Part shown: positions 16,400 through 25,168 of the stretch, one piece after another
Layout: every line of letters starts with the position of its first letter
How positions within the stretch are numbered: the stretch's first letter is position 1
The notes under the pieces: generated by a model
Told to the model about the DNA's origin: nothing
Databases searched by the model: none
Seen by the model: the letters and a program-made list of their open reading frames with translations, nothing else
Translations under genes and position numbers: made by a program
DNA from: Prolixibacteraceae bacterium
Lineage (GTDB): Bacteria; Bacteroidota; Bacteroidia; Bacteroidales; Prolixibacteraceae
Length of the DNA stretch: 64,000 bases
Assembly: GCA_019720755.1 (NCBI GenBank)
Contig: CP081303.1
Span: 558,001 to 622,000 of the forward strand
Direction: 5' to 3'

Positions 16400-16475
16400 T
16401 AAGTCCAAATGAAATGATTCAGTCCACAAGTTAGAAAGGTCAGCTTACGTCCAAGAGCTGACCTTTTTGTTTTTA
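16400..16475 (+). ncRNA. Candidate small RNA of about 75 bases
   Basis: The region runs from the predicted start of a perfect promoter to the T-run of an intrinsic terminator (arms 16435-16445 and 16456-16466, loop 16446-16455). Between them is about 35 bases of mostly unpaired sequence. The pentamer GTCCA occurs three times, at 16403, 16422 and 16449, the last in the terminator loop. A six-residue frame (ATG 16414, stop 16432-16434) is the only coding possibility. I cannot match it to a known RNA family. Confidence 0.5.
16435..16475 (+). terminator. Intrinsic terminator of the candidate small RNA
   Basis: Perfect 11-base stem AAAGGTCAGCT/AGCTGACCTTT with a 10-base loop, followed by TTGTTTTT. 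It lies about 130 bases after the nearest upstream gene, too far to be that gene's obvious terminator, and directly after the 16363-16393 promoter. Confidence 0.85.
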
Positions 16476-17028
16476 AAAATGTGGCTTCTTCTCTGTTCAT
16501 GAATTAATATATTTGTGAGTTCTGTTTATCTAATACCCCATATTTACTATTATTGATTCGCATGTCGTCATCAATTTAAGAATGATTTGATTGGATTATT
16601 GGGATTCTTCTTGTGTGGATTGTTTATGAAGGTAGAAATGGTGTCTTCTGTCCAACTATTGCTTTTTCCATTGGTTTTATTTGCATGAAATTTGATTGTT
16701 GAATCTTTTTTTTAAAATTATCTTTTTTGTAAGTCTATTTATTTTTTGGTAAACTTTTAAGAACTGATTGATTTGTTTTTTCCTTTTTTTCTTGATTATA
16801 TCCTGTTTAAATATGTTTTATACCATTTTTTTGTTGTTTTTAATGGTATTAATTTCTCCTTTGAATCTAAATAATATTGCTACATAGAGTTGTATTGTAT
16901 TGATCTATATGTTGTTGTGTGATATTGCAAAGTTTCGATATATTGATATATTTGATGAAAGTCTTGCATCATAGTTTTGTGATGTTTAGTATATTTATGA
17001 TGTCATAAGGTCAAATAATATATTCAGT
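16476..17028. other. Non-coding stretch before the GH92 locus
   Basis: About 550 bases, very T-rich on the plus strand, with no frame of convincing codon use and no perfect TAnnTTTG box. It must hold the promoter of the GH92 operon. The sequence from about 16900 to 17010 has several near-repeats of GATATA/TGATGT, but nothing I can name. Confidence 0.5.
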
Positions 17029-19248
17029 ATGAATAACTTTAAACTAATAATTGTTTTATCGGTTTTTGTAGGAATCTTTTCTTCGTGTAATCAACAACAA
17101 AACGATAATAATAAAAGTAGAACGATAGACTACGTAAATGTTTTTATGGGAACTGATGGTCCTGGGAATACTTATCCTGGAGCAACTACTCCTTTTGGTA
17201 TGGTTCAACTTAGTCCAGATAATGGATTGCCTGGATGGGATCGAATAGCAGGTTATTTTTATCCAGATTCTACTATTGCTGGTTTTTCTCATACACATCT
17301 AACAGGAACAGGTGCTGGTGATCTTTATGATATACTTGTTATGCCATACAATAGTCGATTCACAGAGTCTCTTGTTGATAATACTTATCGTCCTTATTCG
17401 AAGTTTGATCATAGTGACGAGAATGCATCTCCAGGTTATTATAGTGTACTATTAAAAAGTTCTGGAATCAAAGCAGAATTGACCGCAACAGATCGTGTTG
17501 GAGTGCATCGATATACTTTTCCTAAAGATGAGGATAGCCGTATTGCAATTGATTTAGGTTTTGCTATGAATTGGGATGCAGTAACTGACAGTTATATACG
17601 TGTCGTGGACAAGCAGACAATTGAGGGTTATCGATTCTCTAAAGGTTGGGCAAGGGATCAAAAAGTTTATTTTGTTGTAAAGTTGAGTAAACCAGCTGTT
17701 AGAGTTAGTTTATCTCAAGGAGATAAGAATGTTCAATCGGCCTCGACTCAAGGTATTGCTTCAAAGATTGTTCTGCATTATCAGTTCTCAGAGAAAGATG
17801 AGGTTGAACTTAAAGTGGCTTTGTCAAGTGTTTCTATTAATGGAGCTAAAAAGAACCTTAAAGCTGAAGCTTCTGGGAAAAATTTTAATCAGATACTGAC
17901 TGCCACACAGAATAAGTGGGAGAAAGAGCTGTCTAAGGTGAAAGTATCCGGAACAAATCACCAGAAAAGAATCTTCTATTCAAATTACTACCACCTTTTA
18001 TTGGCTCCAACAATTTATAGCGATGTGGATGGTAAATATAAAGGTGTTGGAGGTCAGATCACACAATCTTCTGGAGATATTCATTATGACACATTCTCTT
18101 TGTGGGATACTTTTAGAACAGCACATCCTTTGTTTACAATCATTGAATCTGAAAGAGTAAATGATTTTGTTCTTTCGATGTTGGATCATTATAAACAAAG
18201 TGGAAGACTTCCTGTTTGGTCTTTAGCGGGAGAAGAAACAAACATGATGATTGGATATCATGCTGTGCCTGTGATAGTGGATGCATACTTTAAAGGATTC
18301 AAAGGATTTGATCCAAATCTTGCTTACGAAGCATGTAAAGCTAGTGCAATGGTTGATGAGCGTCAGATTGATGAATACAAGAAGAAAGGGTATATTGCTT
18401 TTAATAAAGGGCATGAAAATTGGTCAGTATCTAAAACTTTAGAGTATGCTTATGACGATTGGTGTATTGCTCAATTTGCTAAAGCTTTAAATAAAGAGGC
18501 TGATTATGTATATTTTTCTAAGAGAGCTGAAAATTGGAGAAATGTTTATGATACACGTTCTACTTTCATGAGGGCTAAGACTATTGATGGAGATTTTGTT
18601 AAACCATTTATTGCTAAGGAGTATACAAATGATTTTTGTGAAAGCAATGCGTGGCAGTATGTTTGGTTTGTTCCTCAAAATATTAATGGTTTAGTAGATG
18701 CAATTGGTGGTAAAGAACCATTTGTTTGTAAATTAGATTCCATGTTTTCTTTTTACCCTACAAAAGACGATAAATTGCCTATTTTCTCGACTGGAATGAT
18801 TGGACAGTATGCTCATGGAAATGAGCCAAGTCATCATGTTGCTTATTTATATAACTATGTTGGAGAGCCTTGGAAGACTCAAGCTCTAACCCGTAGGATT
18901 ATTGAATCACAATATTTTGATAAACCTGATGGTTATTGTGGTAATGAAGATTGTGGACAGATGTCTGCATGGTTGATGATGAGTGCAATGGGGATATATC
19001 CTGTCAATCCTGCAGATGGTAACTACGCAATCACCTCCCCTTGGATGTCTCATTTTGAGATAACTTTACCAAAGGGAAAAAAATTGGTAATTGATGCCCC
19101 TGAAGTTAGCGATTCGAATATTTATATTCAAAGCGTAATGTGGAATGGTGTCCTGTTAACTAAACCTTTTATTTCTCATAATAAAATTATGGATGGAGGG
19201 GTTTTACACTTTGAGATGGGGCCTGAACCGAATAAAGAGTGGAAATAA
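17029..19248 (+). CDS. GH92 family glycosidase (alpha-mannosidase type), lipoprotein
   Basis: GH92 enzymes are calcium-dependent exo-alpha-mannosidases that trim mannose from glycans with inversion. The 739 residues begin with a lipoprotein signal (lipobox FSSC, Cys at about residue 19), then the family opening YVNVFMGTDGPGNTYPGATTP with PFGMVQLSPDN. The alpha-barrel half contains GGQITQSSGDIHYDTFSLWD, GNEPSHHVAYLYNYVGEPW (general acid region) and GNEDCGQMSAWLMMSAMGIYP. Length and motifs are complete. It is first in a run with three other exported proteins, spaced 43, 15 and 1 bases. Linkage specificity cannot be told. It probably acts at the cell surface or in the periplasm. Confidence 0.95.
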   Translation: MNNFKLIIVLSVFVGIFSSCNQQQNDNNKSRTIDYVNVFMGTDGPGNTYPGATTPFGMVQLSPDNGLPGWDRIAGYFYPDSTIAGFSHTHLTGTGAGDLYDILVMPYNSRFTESLVDNTYRPYSKFDHSDENASPGYYSVLLKSSGIKAELTATDRVGVHRYTFPKDEDSRIAIDLGFAMNWDAVTDSYIRVVDKQTIEGYRFSKGWARDQKVYFVVKLSKPAVRVSLSQGDKNVQSASTQGIASKIVLHYQFSEKDEVELKVALSSVSINGAKKNLKAEASGKNFNQILTATQNKWEKELSKVKVSGTNHQKRIFYSNYYHLLLAPTIYSDVDGKYKGVGGQITQSSGDIHYDTFSLWDTFRTAHPLFTIIESERVNDFVLSMLDHYKQSGRLPVWSLAGEETNMMIGYHAVPVIVDAYFKGFKGFDPNLAYEACKASAMVDERQIDEYKKKGYIAFNKGHENWSVSKTLEYAYDDWCIAQFAKALNKEADYVYFSKRAENWRNVYDTRSTFMRAKTIDGDFVKPFIAKEYTNDFCESNAWQYVWFVPQNINGLVDAIGGKEPFVCKLDSMFSFYPTKDDKLPIFSTGMIGQYAHGNEPSHHVAYLYNYVGEPWKTQALTRRIIESQYFDKPDGYCGNEDCGQMSAWLMMSAMGIYPVNPADGNYAITSPWMSHFEITLPKGKKLVIDAPEVSDSNIYIQSVMWNGVLLTKPFISHNKIMDGGVLHFEMGPEPNKEWK

Positions 19249-19291
19249 TATTGAAATTAAGTAAATACACAACTATAAAATAATTGAGCTT

Positions 19292-20419
19292 ATGAAACTA
19301 ATTAAGCAGACACTATGTGTTGCTTCCTTAGCATTACTCTTTTCTTGTGTCACTAAAGAGGAAGGTTCAAATGAACCGTCTTTGAATGATGTAAAAGAGA
19401 GTCACTATGTGCCTGAGAAATATGTTGCTTTAAAAGCAACTTCTTCAATCCGAATTGATGGTGATTTGAAAGATGCTGCATGGGAGAGTGCTCCTTGGAC
19501 AAACCTTTTTGTGGATATTGAGGGGGATAAACAACCTAAACCGATTTATCCAACCAAAGCTAAAATGCTTTGGGATGACCAATATTTTTACTTTGCATTT
19601 GAGTTAGAGGAGTCAGATATTTGGGCAACATTAAAGCATCGAGATGCGGTGATATTCAAAGATAATGATATTGAGATTTTTATTGATCCTGATGGAGATA
19701 CACATCATTATTATGAATATGAGATGAATGCACTTAATACCCAGTGGGACCTGATGTTGACTAAGCCTTATAGAGATCCAGGAAATTTAGTTCTTGATAC
19801 ATGGACTATTCGCGGGATTAAAAGTGCTGTTAAGGTTTATGGAACCCTTAATAATTCTAAAGACACTGATAAAAAGTGGACTGTAGAGGTTGCTTTGCCA
19901 TGGAGTGATTTGGAGGAAGCAAATATACATAATGGTATTCCTAAGATTGATGAGATATGGAAAGTGAATTTCTCTAGAGTGAATTGGGATGTCGACAAGA
20001 ATAAAGATGGTTCGTATTCTAAATCAATTAATCCTCAAACGGAAAAAACTTTCCCTGAACATAATTGGGTTTGGTCTGCACAAGGCGTGATTGCGATGCA
20101 TCAACCAGAGACATGGGGGTTAGTTCAATTCTCAAATAAAACCTCCGGTTCAGTTGTTTTTAAAGATAATGGAGTCGATCAGGTTAAATGGATGATGAGA
20201 CAGGTGTACTATCAGCAAAAAAAGTATATCAATAAATTTGGTAAACCTGCTACTAGTGCAAAGTCTTTAGGTCTTGGAACTACTTTTAATGATGACCAAT
20301 TAGCTAAAATTGAGATTATATCGAATGGTAAGAACCGTTGGGAAGCTTCATATGTTTACTCTAGTGATAAATGTATGGTTATTCAATGGGATGGTAGAGT
20401 TTGGCAAGAGAAAAAATAA
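19292..20419 (+). CDS. CBM9-like domain lipoprotein
   Basis: A 375-residue lipoprotein (lipobox LFSC, Cys about residue 19). Residues about 45-290 read as a family 9 carbohydrate-binding-like domain: RIDGDLKDAAWESAPWTNLF, then LWDDQYFYFAFELEE, NDIEIFIDPDGD and HHYYEYEMNALN. These are the beta-sandwich strands seen in stand-alone proteins near glycan-degradation genes. A helical C-terminal part follows with DNGVDQVKWMMRQVYYQQKKY. Aromatic residues suited to sugar binding are plentiful. It is the second gene of the GH92 unit and may capture glycan or glycopeptide for the enzyme. No catalytic motif is seen. Confidence 0.85.
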   Translation: MKLIKQTLCVASLALLFSCVTKEEGSNEPSLNDVKESHYVPEKYVALKATSSIRIDGDLKDAAWESAPWTNLFVDIEGDKQPKPIYPTKAKMLWDDQYFYFAFELEESDIWATLKHRDAVIFKDNDIEIFIDPDGDTHHYYEYEMNALNTQWDLMLTKPYRDPGNLVLDTWTIRGIKSAVKVYGTLNNSKDTDKKWTVEVALPWSDLEEANIHNGIPKIDEIWKVNFSRVNWDVDKNKDGSYSKSINPQTEKTFPEHNWVWSAQGVIAMHQPETWGLVQFSNKTSGSVVFKDNGVDQVKWMMRQVYYQQKKYINKFGKPATSAKSLGLGTTFNDDQLAKIEIISNGKNRWEASYVYSSDKCMVIQWDGRVWQEKK

Positions 20420-20434
20420 ACGATATAGCTAAAT

Positions 20435-23104
20435 ATGAGATATTTAATATTTACACTCCTGATATGTGCAACATTGTGGAGTTGTTCAAATAAAGAGGAT
20501 GGTTCTTTTATTACTGACAGGAACTATGAATCTAAAGTAGAGACTCAATTTCAATCTAGAATACCAATTTTTGAGAAGAGGGGTGATGCTTTGATGTCAG
20601 TGTTTCAATCTGACACAATATCAAATGATGAGAAAGAAGCTTTAAAATTCATTTATGCTTATATGCCATTAAATGATATTGCTGATTATAGTGGAGATTT
20701 CTTTTATAAGAATGTTCATTTGGCTTTTGTTATTAGAGATTATTTTCCATGGGGAAAACAGATTTCTGAAGAAAATTTCCGTCATTATGTACTTCCTTTC
20801 AGAAATAATAATGAAAACTTAGATAACCATAGAGAGGTTTTTTTTAATGAATTAAAAGATCGTGTTAAGGGAATGAATATGCATGACGCAGCCTTAGAGG
20901 TTAACCATTGGTGTCATGAAAAAGTAACGTACCATGTGACTGATGCACGAACCTTTTCACCATTATCATCTGTAAAGAATGCTTATGGTCGTTGTGGAGA
21001 GGAATCTGTTTTTGCTGTTGAGGCATACAGAGCTGTAGGTATTCCTGCTCGTCAAGTCTACACTCCAAGATGGGCTCATAGTGATGATAATCATGCATGG
21101 GTTGAAGTTTGTATTGAAGGGAAATGGTATTTTACTGGTGCATGTGAGCCTGCACCAGAGTTCAATATGGGGTGGTTTGAAGGTCCTGCAAGCCGTGGTA
21201 TCTTGATGAATGCTAGAACTTTTGGTTTGATGCAAGATGCTCCTTCTTATGTTTCAAAAGATGGTTTAACTTCGCTGCTTAATGTAACTGAGAATTATGC
21301 TGTTGTTGCAGACAATACTATAAAAGTAGTTGATACTGCGGGACAGCCTGTTTCTAATATCAGTGTTGGTATTTCTTTGTACAATTATGCAGAGATTTAT
21401 CCTATCATGAAGAGAAAGACCGATAAACATGGCGAGTTGCATATAAAGACCGGTTTGGGTGATGTTTTGTTATGGGTATATTCAAATAAAGGATATACAT
21501 TGAAAAAAATTACAGCTTCAGGCGGTACACATACTGTCGTTTTCGATCCTGAAGTGATGGTTTCTGATCATGTAGATTTTGATATGGTTCCACCTATCGA
21601 AAATATCCAACGTGTTTCTGAGGTAACCAAAAAACAAAAGCAAGAGAATAGTCAACGTCTGGCTCAAGAAGATAAGATTCGTGGTGCATATGAAAAAACA
21701 TTTGCTAGTCATACTGCGAATATACGAGAAGAAGCTAAAGGGTTAGGTGTTGATTCTGATGATCTTAAAAAGATTCTTGTTGCAGCACGTGGAAATGGAC
21801 ATGTAATCTTAAGTTTGCTTCATGAAACGCCTGCCTCAAAACGTGCTAATCTTATGAAGCTATACCATGCTGTCTCTTTCAAAGATCTTCAAGATACACC
21901 AAAAGATATTTTTGTTTCTCATATGAGTAATACCTTGGAATTTGATTCTAAGATTTGTCCAGATCAAGACTTTTGGGTTAATTATGTGCTTAATCCTCGT
22001 GTAGAGAGAGAATTACTAAGTAACTACAAGTTAGGGCTTCGTGAAAAATTAACTGCTGTTAATTCTCCAAAGAAACTTGTGTTATGGATACGTAAGGAGA
22101 TGACTCTTGATACGGTTAATAATGTTTTCCGTGTGCCATTATCTCCATTGGGTTCTTTAGAACTAAAGAGAGTAGATAAGAGAAGTAGGGCAATATTTTT
22201 TGTTGCGGCTTCTAGATCATTAGGTTTTCCTGCCCGACTAGAGCCTGCCACTAAGCAACCTCAGTATTATAGCGAAGGAAAGTGGAATGATGTGCGCTTT
22301 GAGCCAAAAGCTAAATTACCTATGAAGGGTAAAGTGGAACTTGTAAATGACAATCCATCTCAATCTCTTAAATACTATTCACAGTTTACTATTGCGAAAT
22401 ACAATAATGGTGTATACAGAACCCTTGCATTTGATCAAGGAAAGGCGGTAAAGGATTTCCCAGAGGGGGTCTCTTTATCTAAAAAGCCTATAGAAGTATC
22501 AGTCCCTGTTGGTAAATATATGGTTACTTCTGGAAATCGATTAAAAGATGGATCGGTATTAACTCGTCTTTCATTTTTTGAGGTTAAGAAGGGGCAAACA
22601 ACTCGTGTTTCTATCTCTGTACGAAAAGACAGTAAACCACTTCCTATTTTAGGATCTGTTCAGTTGTCTGGAACAATTGATTCTTATCCATCTTCAGATG
22701 TTAAAAAAGTTTCTCTACAAAAAGTAGTTAAAGGTAAGGTTTCTGTAATTGCTTGGTTGGATCCAGATAGAGAACCTACAAAACACTTTATGGGAGATGT
22801 TAAGATTCTAAAGAAGAAATTCGAAAAAGAAGGTGTTCCTATGATGTTCTTAATCCCTAAGGATAAATTAACTTCATCATTCGAACGCAAACCTTTCCCG
22901 ATCCCTTCTCATGCAATCTACGGTATTGATAGTGCAATATTAGATAAATTTGAGTCGTCTTTAACTACTAAGTCTAATGGACGTCTTCCAGCTGTGTTTG
23001 TTGTAGATAAAAAAGGTAATGTTGTTTATCAGTCTCATGGATATCAAATTGGTGTTGGAGAGCAAGTAATTAAGACGATACAAAAAATTAAAGAGATAAA
23101 ATAA
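20435..23104 (+). CDS. Transglutaminase-like lipoprotein with thioredoxin-like C terminus
   Basis: An 889-residue lipoprotein (lipobox LWSC, Cys about residue 17). A transglutaminase/protease-like core covers about residues 150-270: YGRCGEESVFAVEAYRAVGI holds the catalytic Cys, DDNHAWVEVCIEGKWYFTGAC the His and the acidic residue. A carboxypeptidase-like or Ig-like domain follows (VVDTAGQPVSNISVGISLYN), then a long middle region. The last 130 residues (SVIAWLDPDREPTKHFMGDV to RLPAVFVVDKKGNVVYQSHG) resemble a thioredoxin fold without a CxxC pair. The core could cleave or rearrange peptide bonds in glycopeptides. Third in the GH92 unit; it ends one base before the next start codon. Confidence 0.85.
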   Translation: MRYLIFTLLICATLWSCSNKEDGSFITDRNYESKVETQFQSRIPIFEKRGDALMSVFQSDTISNDEKEALKFIYAYMPLNDIADYSGDFFYKNVHLAFVIRDYFPWGKQISEENFRHYVLPFRNNNENLDNHREVFFNELKDRVKGMNMHDAALEVNHWCHEKVTYHVTDARTFSPLSSVKNAYGRCGEESVFAVEAYRAVGIPARQVYTPRWAHSDDNHAWVEVCIEGKWYFTGACEPAPEFNMGWFEGPASRGILMNARTFGLMQDAPSYVSKDGLTSLLNVTENYAVVADNTIKVVDTAGQPVSNISVGISLYNYAEIYPIMKRKTDKHGELHIKTGLGDVLLWVYSNKGYTLKKITASGGTHTVVFDPEVMVSDHVDFDMVPPIENIQRVSEVTKKQKQENSQRLAQEDKIRGAYEKTFASHTANIREEAKGLGVDSDDLKKILVAARGNGHVILSLLHETPASKRANLMKLYHAVSFKDLQDTPKDIFVSHMSNTLEFDSKICPDQDFWVNYVLNPRVERELLSNYKLGLREKLTAVNSPKKLVLWIRKEMTLDTVNNVFRVPLSPLGSLELKRVDKRSRAIFFVAASRSLGFPARLEPATKQPQYYSEGKWNDVRFEPKAKLPMKGKVELVNDNPSQSLKYYSQFTIAKYNNGVYRTLAFDQGKAVKDFPEGVSLSKKPIEVSVPVGKYMVTSGNRLKDGSVLTRLSFFEVKKGQTTRVSISVRKDSKPLPILGSVQLSGTIDSYPSSDVKKVSLQKVVKGKVSVIAWLDPDREPTKHFMGDVKILKKKFEKEGVPMMFLIPKDKLTSSFERKPFPIPSHAIYGIDSAILDKFESSLTTKSNGRLPAVFVVDKKGNVVYQSHGYQIGVGEQVIKTIQKIKEIK

Positions 23105-23105
23105 A

Positions 23106-24335
23106 ATGAGTTATATTAAAGCAAAGACAATCAAAAGAGCCTGCGGGCTCTTGATGGTTGCTTTTATTTGGAGTTCATGTTCAAACTCCACTGAATCATC
23201 TAATGTTGTTTCCACTTTACAAGAAGGCATAGCCGCGAAGGATTTATCTAGTTTAACCCCTGTGTTAGATGAATCTTTAAGTGCAGTAGATGTTTCAAAA
23301 GCTTCAAAACTTTATATGGATTATATTGATGCAATAGATCGATCTGATTTAAAGGAAGAGTGGGAAGCGAAATCTTATAAATATGATAAGTATACTATGC
23401 CTATTAAGGTACGTTACTTTGGGCCAGACAAGAATGATAGAAGCCTTATAATTTCATTGCATGGTGGAGGTTCTACAACCAAAGAAGCCAATGACCAACA
23501 GTGGAGAAATCAGATACGTTTGTATAATAATATGAAGAACGCTGTCTATGTTGCACCTCGTGCTGCTGTAGATGCATGGAATATGTGGCACCAATCTCAT
23601 GTGGATACACTTCTAGAAAAGATAATTCGTAGCTATATTCTTTTTGATGGTGTAGATGTAAATAAAGTTTATATAACAGGTTATTCAGCTGGTGGCGATG
23701 GTGTATATCAATTGGCACCACGTTTTGCTGATCGTTTAGCTGCTGCTGACATGAATGCAGGGCATCCCAATGAGGTAACTCCTATTGGGCTTAGAAATCT
23801 TCCTTTTGCACTGTTTATGGGTGCTAACGATGCAGCATATCATAGAAACGATATTGCTCGAAATTGGAAGATTGCTTTAGATAGTCTTCGTGCAAAGGAC
23901 CCAAATGGCTATGAGCATTTAGTTGAGGTTGTACCTGGTAAAGGTCACTGGATGGATCATAAGGATAGCTTGGCATTAGATTGGATGGTGCAGTTTAAAA
24001 GAAATATCAATCCCAACAGAGTGGTTTGGGTTCAAGATGATGTAAAACACCATGCTTCTTATTGGTTGTCTACAGATATCAAGCAAAGTAAAGCTGGAAA
24101 TATTGCAGATGTGGTTAAGAAAGGAAATACTTTTATTGTGAAAGAGAATACTTTTCCTGTTCTTCATATCAACTATACTCCTTCAATGATTGATCCATCA
24201 AAACCAATTGTGGTTGAAGTCGATGGAAAAAAGACTGAATATCAAGCAAAGTTTACATTGAGAAATATTGTTAGAACTGCTGATATTAAGCATGATTATT
24301 CTTTAATCTATGCAGGATCTATTCAAATAAAATAG
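23106..24335 (+). CDS. Exported alpha/beta hydrolase (esterase/depolymerase type)
   Basis: A 409-residue hydrolase with an N-terminal lipoprotein signal (lipobox IWSSC, Cys about residue 25). The fold is shown by LIISLHGGGSTT (oxyanion strand and loop), the nucleophile elbow YITGYSAGGDGVYQLA with Ser in GYSAG, LFMGANDAAYH for the acidic-residue region, and EVVPGKGHWMD for the catalytic His. This layout is that of feruloyl-esterase or polyhydroxybutyrate-depolymerase-like proteins. About 100 residues after the His form an extra C-terminal domain. Last gene of the GH92 unit, one base after the transglutaminase gene and 16 bases before a terminator. It may remove acyl decorations from the same glycan. 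Confidence 0.88.
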   Translation: MSYIKAKTIKRACGLLMVAFIWSSCSNSTESSNVVSTLQEGIAAKDLSSLTPVLDESLSAVDVSKASKLYMDYIDAIDRSDLKEEWEAKSYKYDKYTMPIKVRYFGPDKNDRSLIISLHGGGSTTKEANDQQWRNQIRLYNNMKNAVYVAPRAAVDAWNMWHQSHVDTLLEKIIRSYILFDGVDVNKVYITGYSAGGDGVYQLAPRFADRLAAADMNAGHPNEVTPIGLRNLPFALFMGANDAAYHRNDIARNWKIALDSLRAKDPNGYEHLVEVVPGKGHWMDHKDSLALDWMVQFKRNINPNRVVWVQDDVKHHASYWLSTDIKQSKAGNIADVVKKGNTFIVKENTFPVLHINYTPSMIDPSKPIVVEVDGKKTEYQAKFTLRNIVRTADIKHDYSLIYAGSIQIK

Positions 24336-24350
24336 AGCTTTGTGGAACAC

Positions 24351-24387
24351 AAAAAAGGGGAATGGTTTTTAAACTATTCCCCTTTTT
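24351..24387. terminator. Bidirectional terminator after the GH92 unit
   Basis: Arms with AAAAAGGGGAAT and ATTCCCCTTTTT around a T/A-rich loop, between the plus-strand hydrolase gene and the minus-strand channel gene. Both sides have the needed T-run. Confidence 0.88.
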
Positions 24388-24397
24388 CGTTGAGTGT

Positions 24398-25060
24398 CTA
24401 TTTGCCTGAGGAGGTATATTTCCCAATAATAATTCCAATAATAACGATAGAGTAGAAATTTCCAACCAAAGTAATAAGAATTGTAAACTTCTTTGCATAG
24501 ACAGTAATTGGAGTAATATCACCATAGCCTACAGTAGTGAGTGTGATAAAACTATAGTATTGTAGGTCTATTATTTTGGTTGACTCATTTAGACCAACAA
24601 ATGAACCAGGTCTGAGGTATTCAATTGTTGTTGCACCTATTCCCCCAGCGATTCCGATAATTATTAACCCACAGAGTACTGCGGTTAATATTGATGAAGT
24701 AACTTTATTTGCTGATTTAATCTGGTGAAACAGTTCTAATGAAAAGGTGACAAAAAAGGCAACATATACCACCTGTTTGATAATGGTTAGTTCCTCTATT
24801 GGGCTAAAGGTGTCTACAATTTCCGATATAGTTAGTATTATTAGCAGAGTTGCGTAGATAATATTTTTTCTTTTGTTTCGATGGACCAAATTCCAACCTG
24901 CAAACACAATACACAAGAGACCTATTGGTCCAAGGTATGAAACGTATTCAGCATTTTGATTCGGAATTAGTAGATCTCCAAACACTACAATTAATAGTGC
25001 ATATAGAAGAAGGCGATATCTTGCCTTATATATCAATAGCTTTAATCTTTTTCTGTACAT
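24398..25060 (-). CDS. Two-pore-helix K+ channel family protein
   Basis: A 220-residue inner-membrane protein. Five to six hydrophobic segments are visible; the last two flank the pore loop TLTTVGYGDITPITVYAKK, which contains the potassium selectivity filter TVGYGD. The upstream hydrophobic segments (YLGPIGLLCIVFAGWNL, IIYATLLIILTISEIV) resemble a voltage-sensor-like or extra helical bundle, but no regular arginine ladder is seen. There is no C-terminal RCK domain; the protein stops 20 residues after the last helix. It stands alone, convergent with the GH92 unit and divergent from cysteate synthase. Likely a potassium channel; gating is unknown. Confidence 0.88.
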   Translation of the reverse strand: MYRKRLKLLIYKARYRLLLYALLIVVFGDLLIPNQNAEYVSYLGPIGLLCIVFAGWNLVHRNKRKNIIYATLLIILTISEIVDTFSPIEELTIIKQVVYVAFFVTFSLELFHQIKSANKVTSSILTAVLCGLIIIGIAGGIGATTIEYLRPGSFVGLNESTKIIDLQYYSFITLTTVGYGDITPITVYAKKFTILITLVGNFYSIVIIGIIIGKYTSSGK

Positions 25061-25134
25061 TATATAATTCTATAAACGTTAATTCTTTACATTTAATTAT
25101 TCTCAATTTATTATATCCTTCCTGTAAAAAGGAT

Positions 25135-25142
25135 TATTTTTG
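25135..25142 (+). promoter_or_regulatory. Bacteroidota -7 promoter box for cysteate synthase
   Basis: TATTTTTG, a full TAnnTTTG match, 26 bases before the ATG at 25169, leaving a leader of roughly 20 bases. No clear -33 TTTG. Confidence 0.5.
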
Positions 25143-25168
25143 TGCTCTAAATAGAAAAAAAATCTGTA

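Noticed and set aside
16414-16434. Six-codon frame inside the candidate small RNA
   Set aside because: Too short to judge; codon use and conservation cannot be assessed from one sequence. Mentioned only as an alternative.
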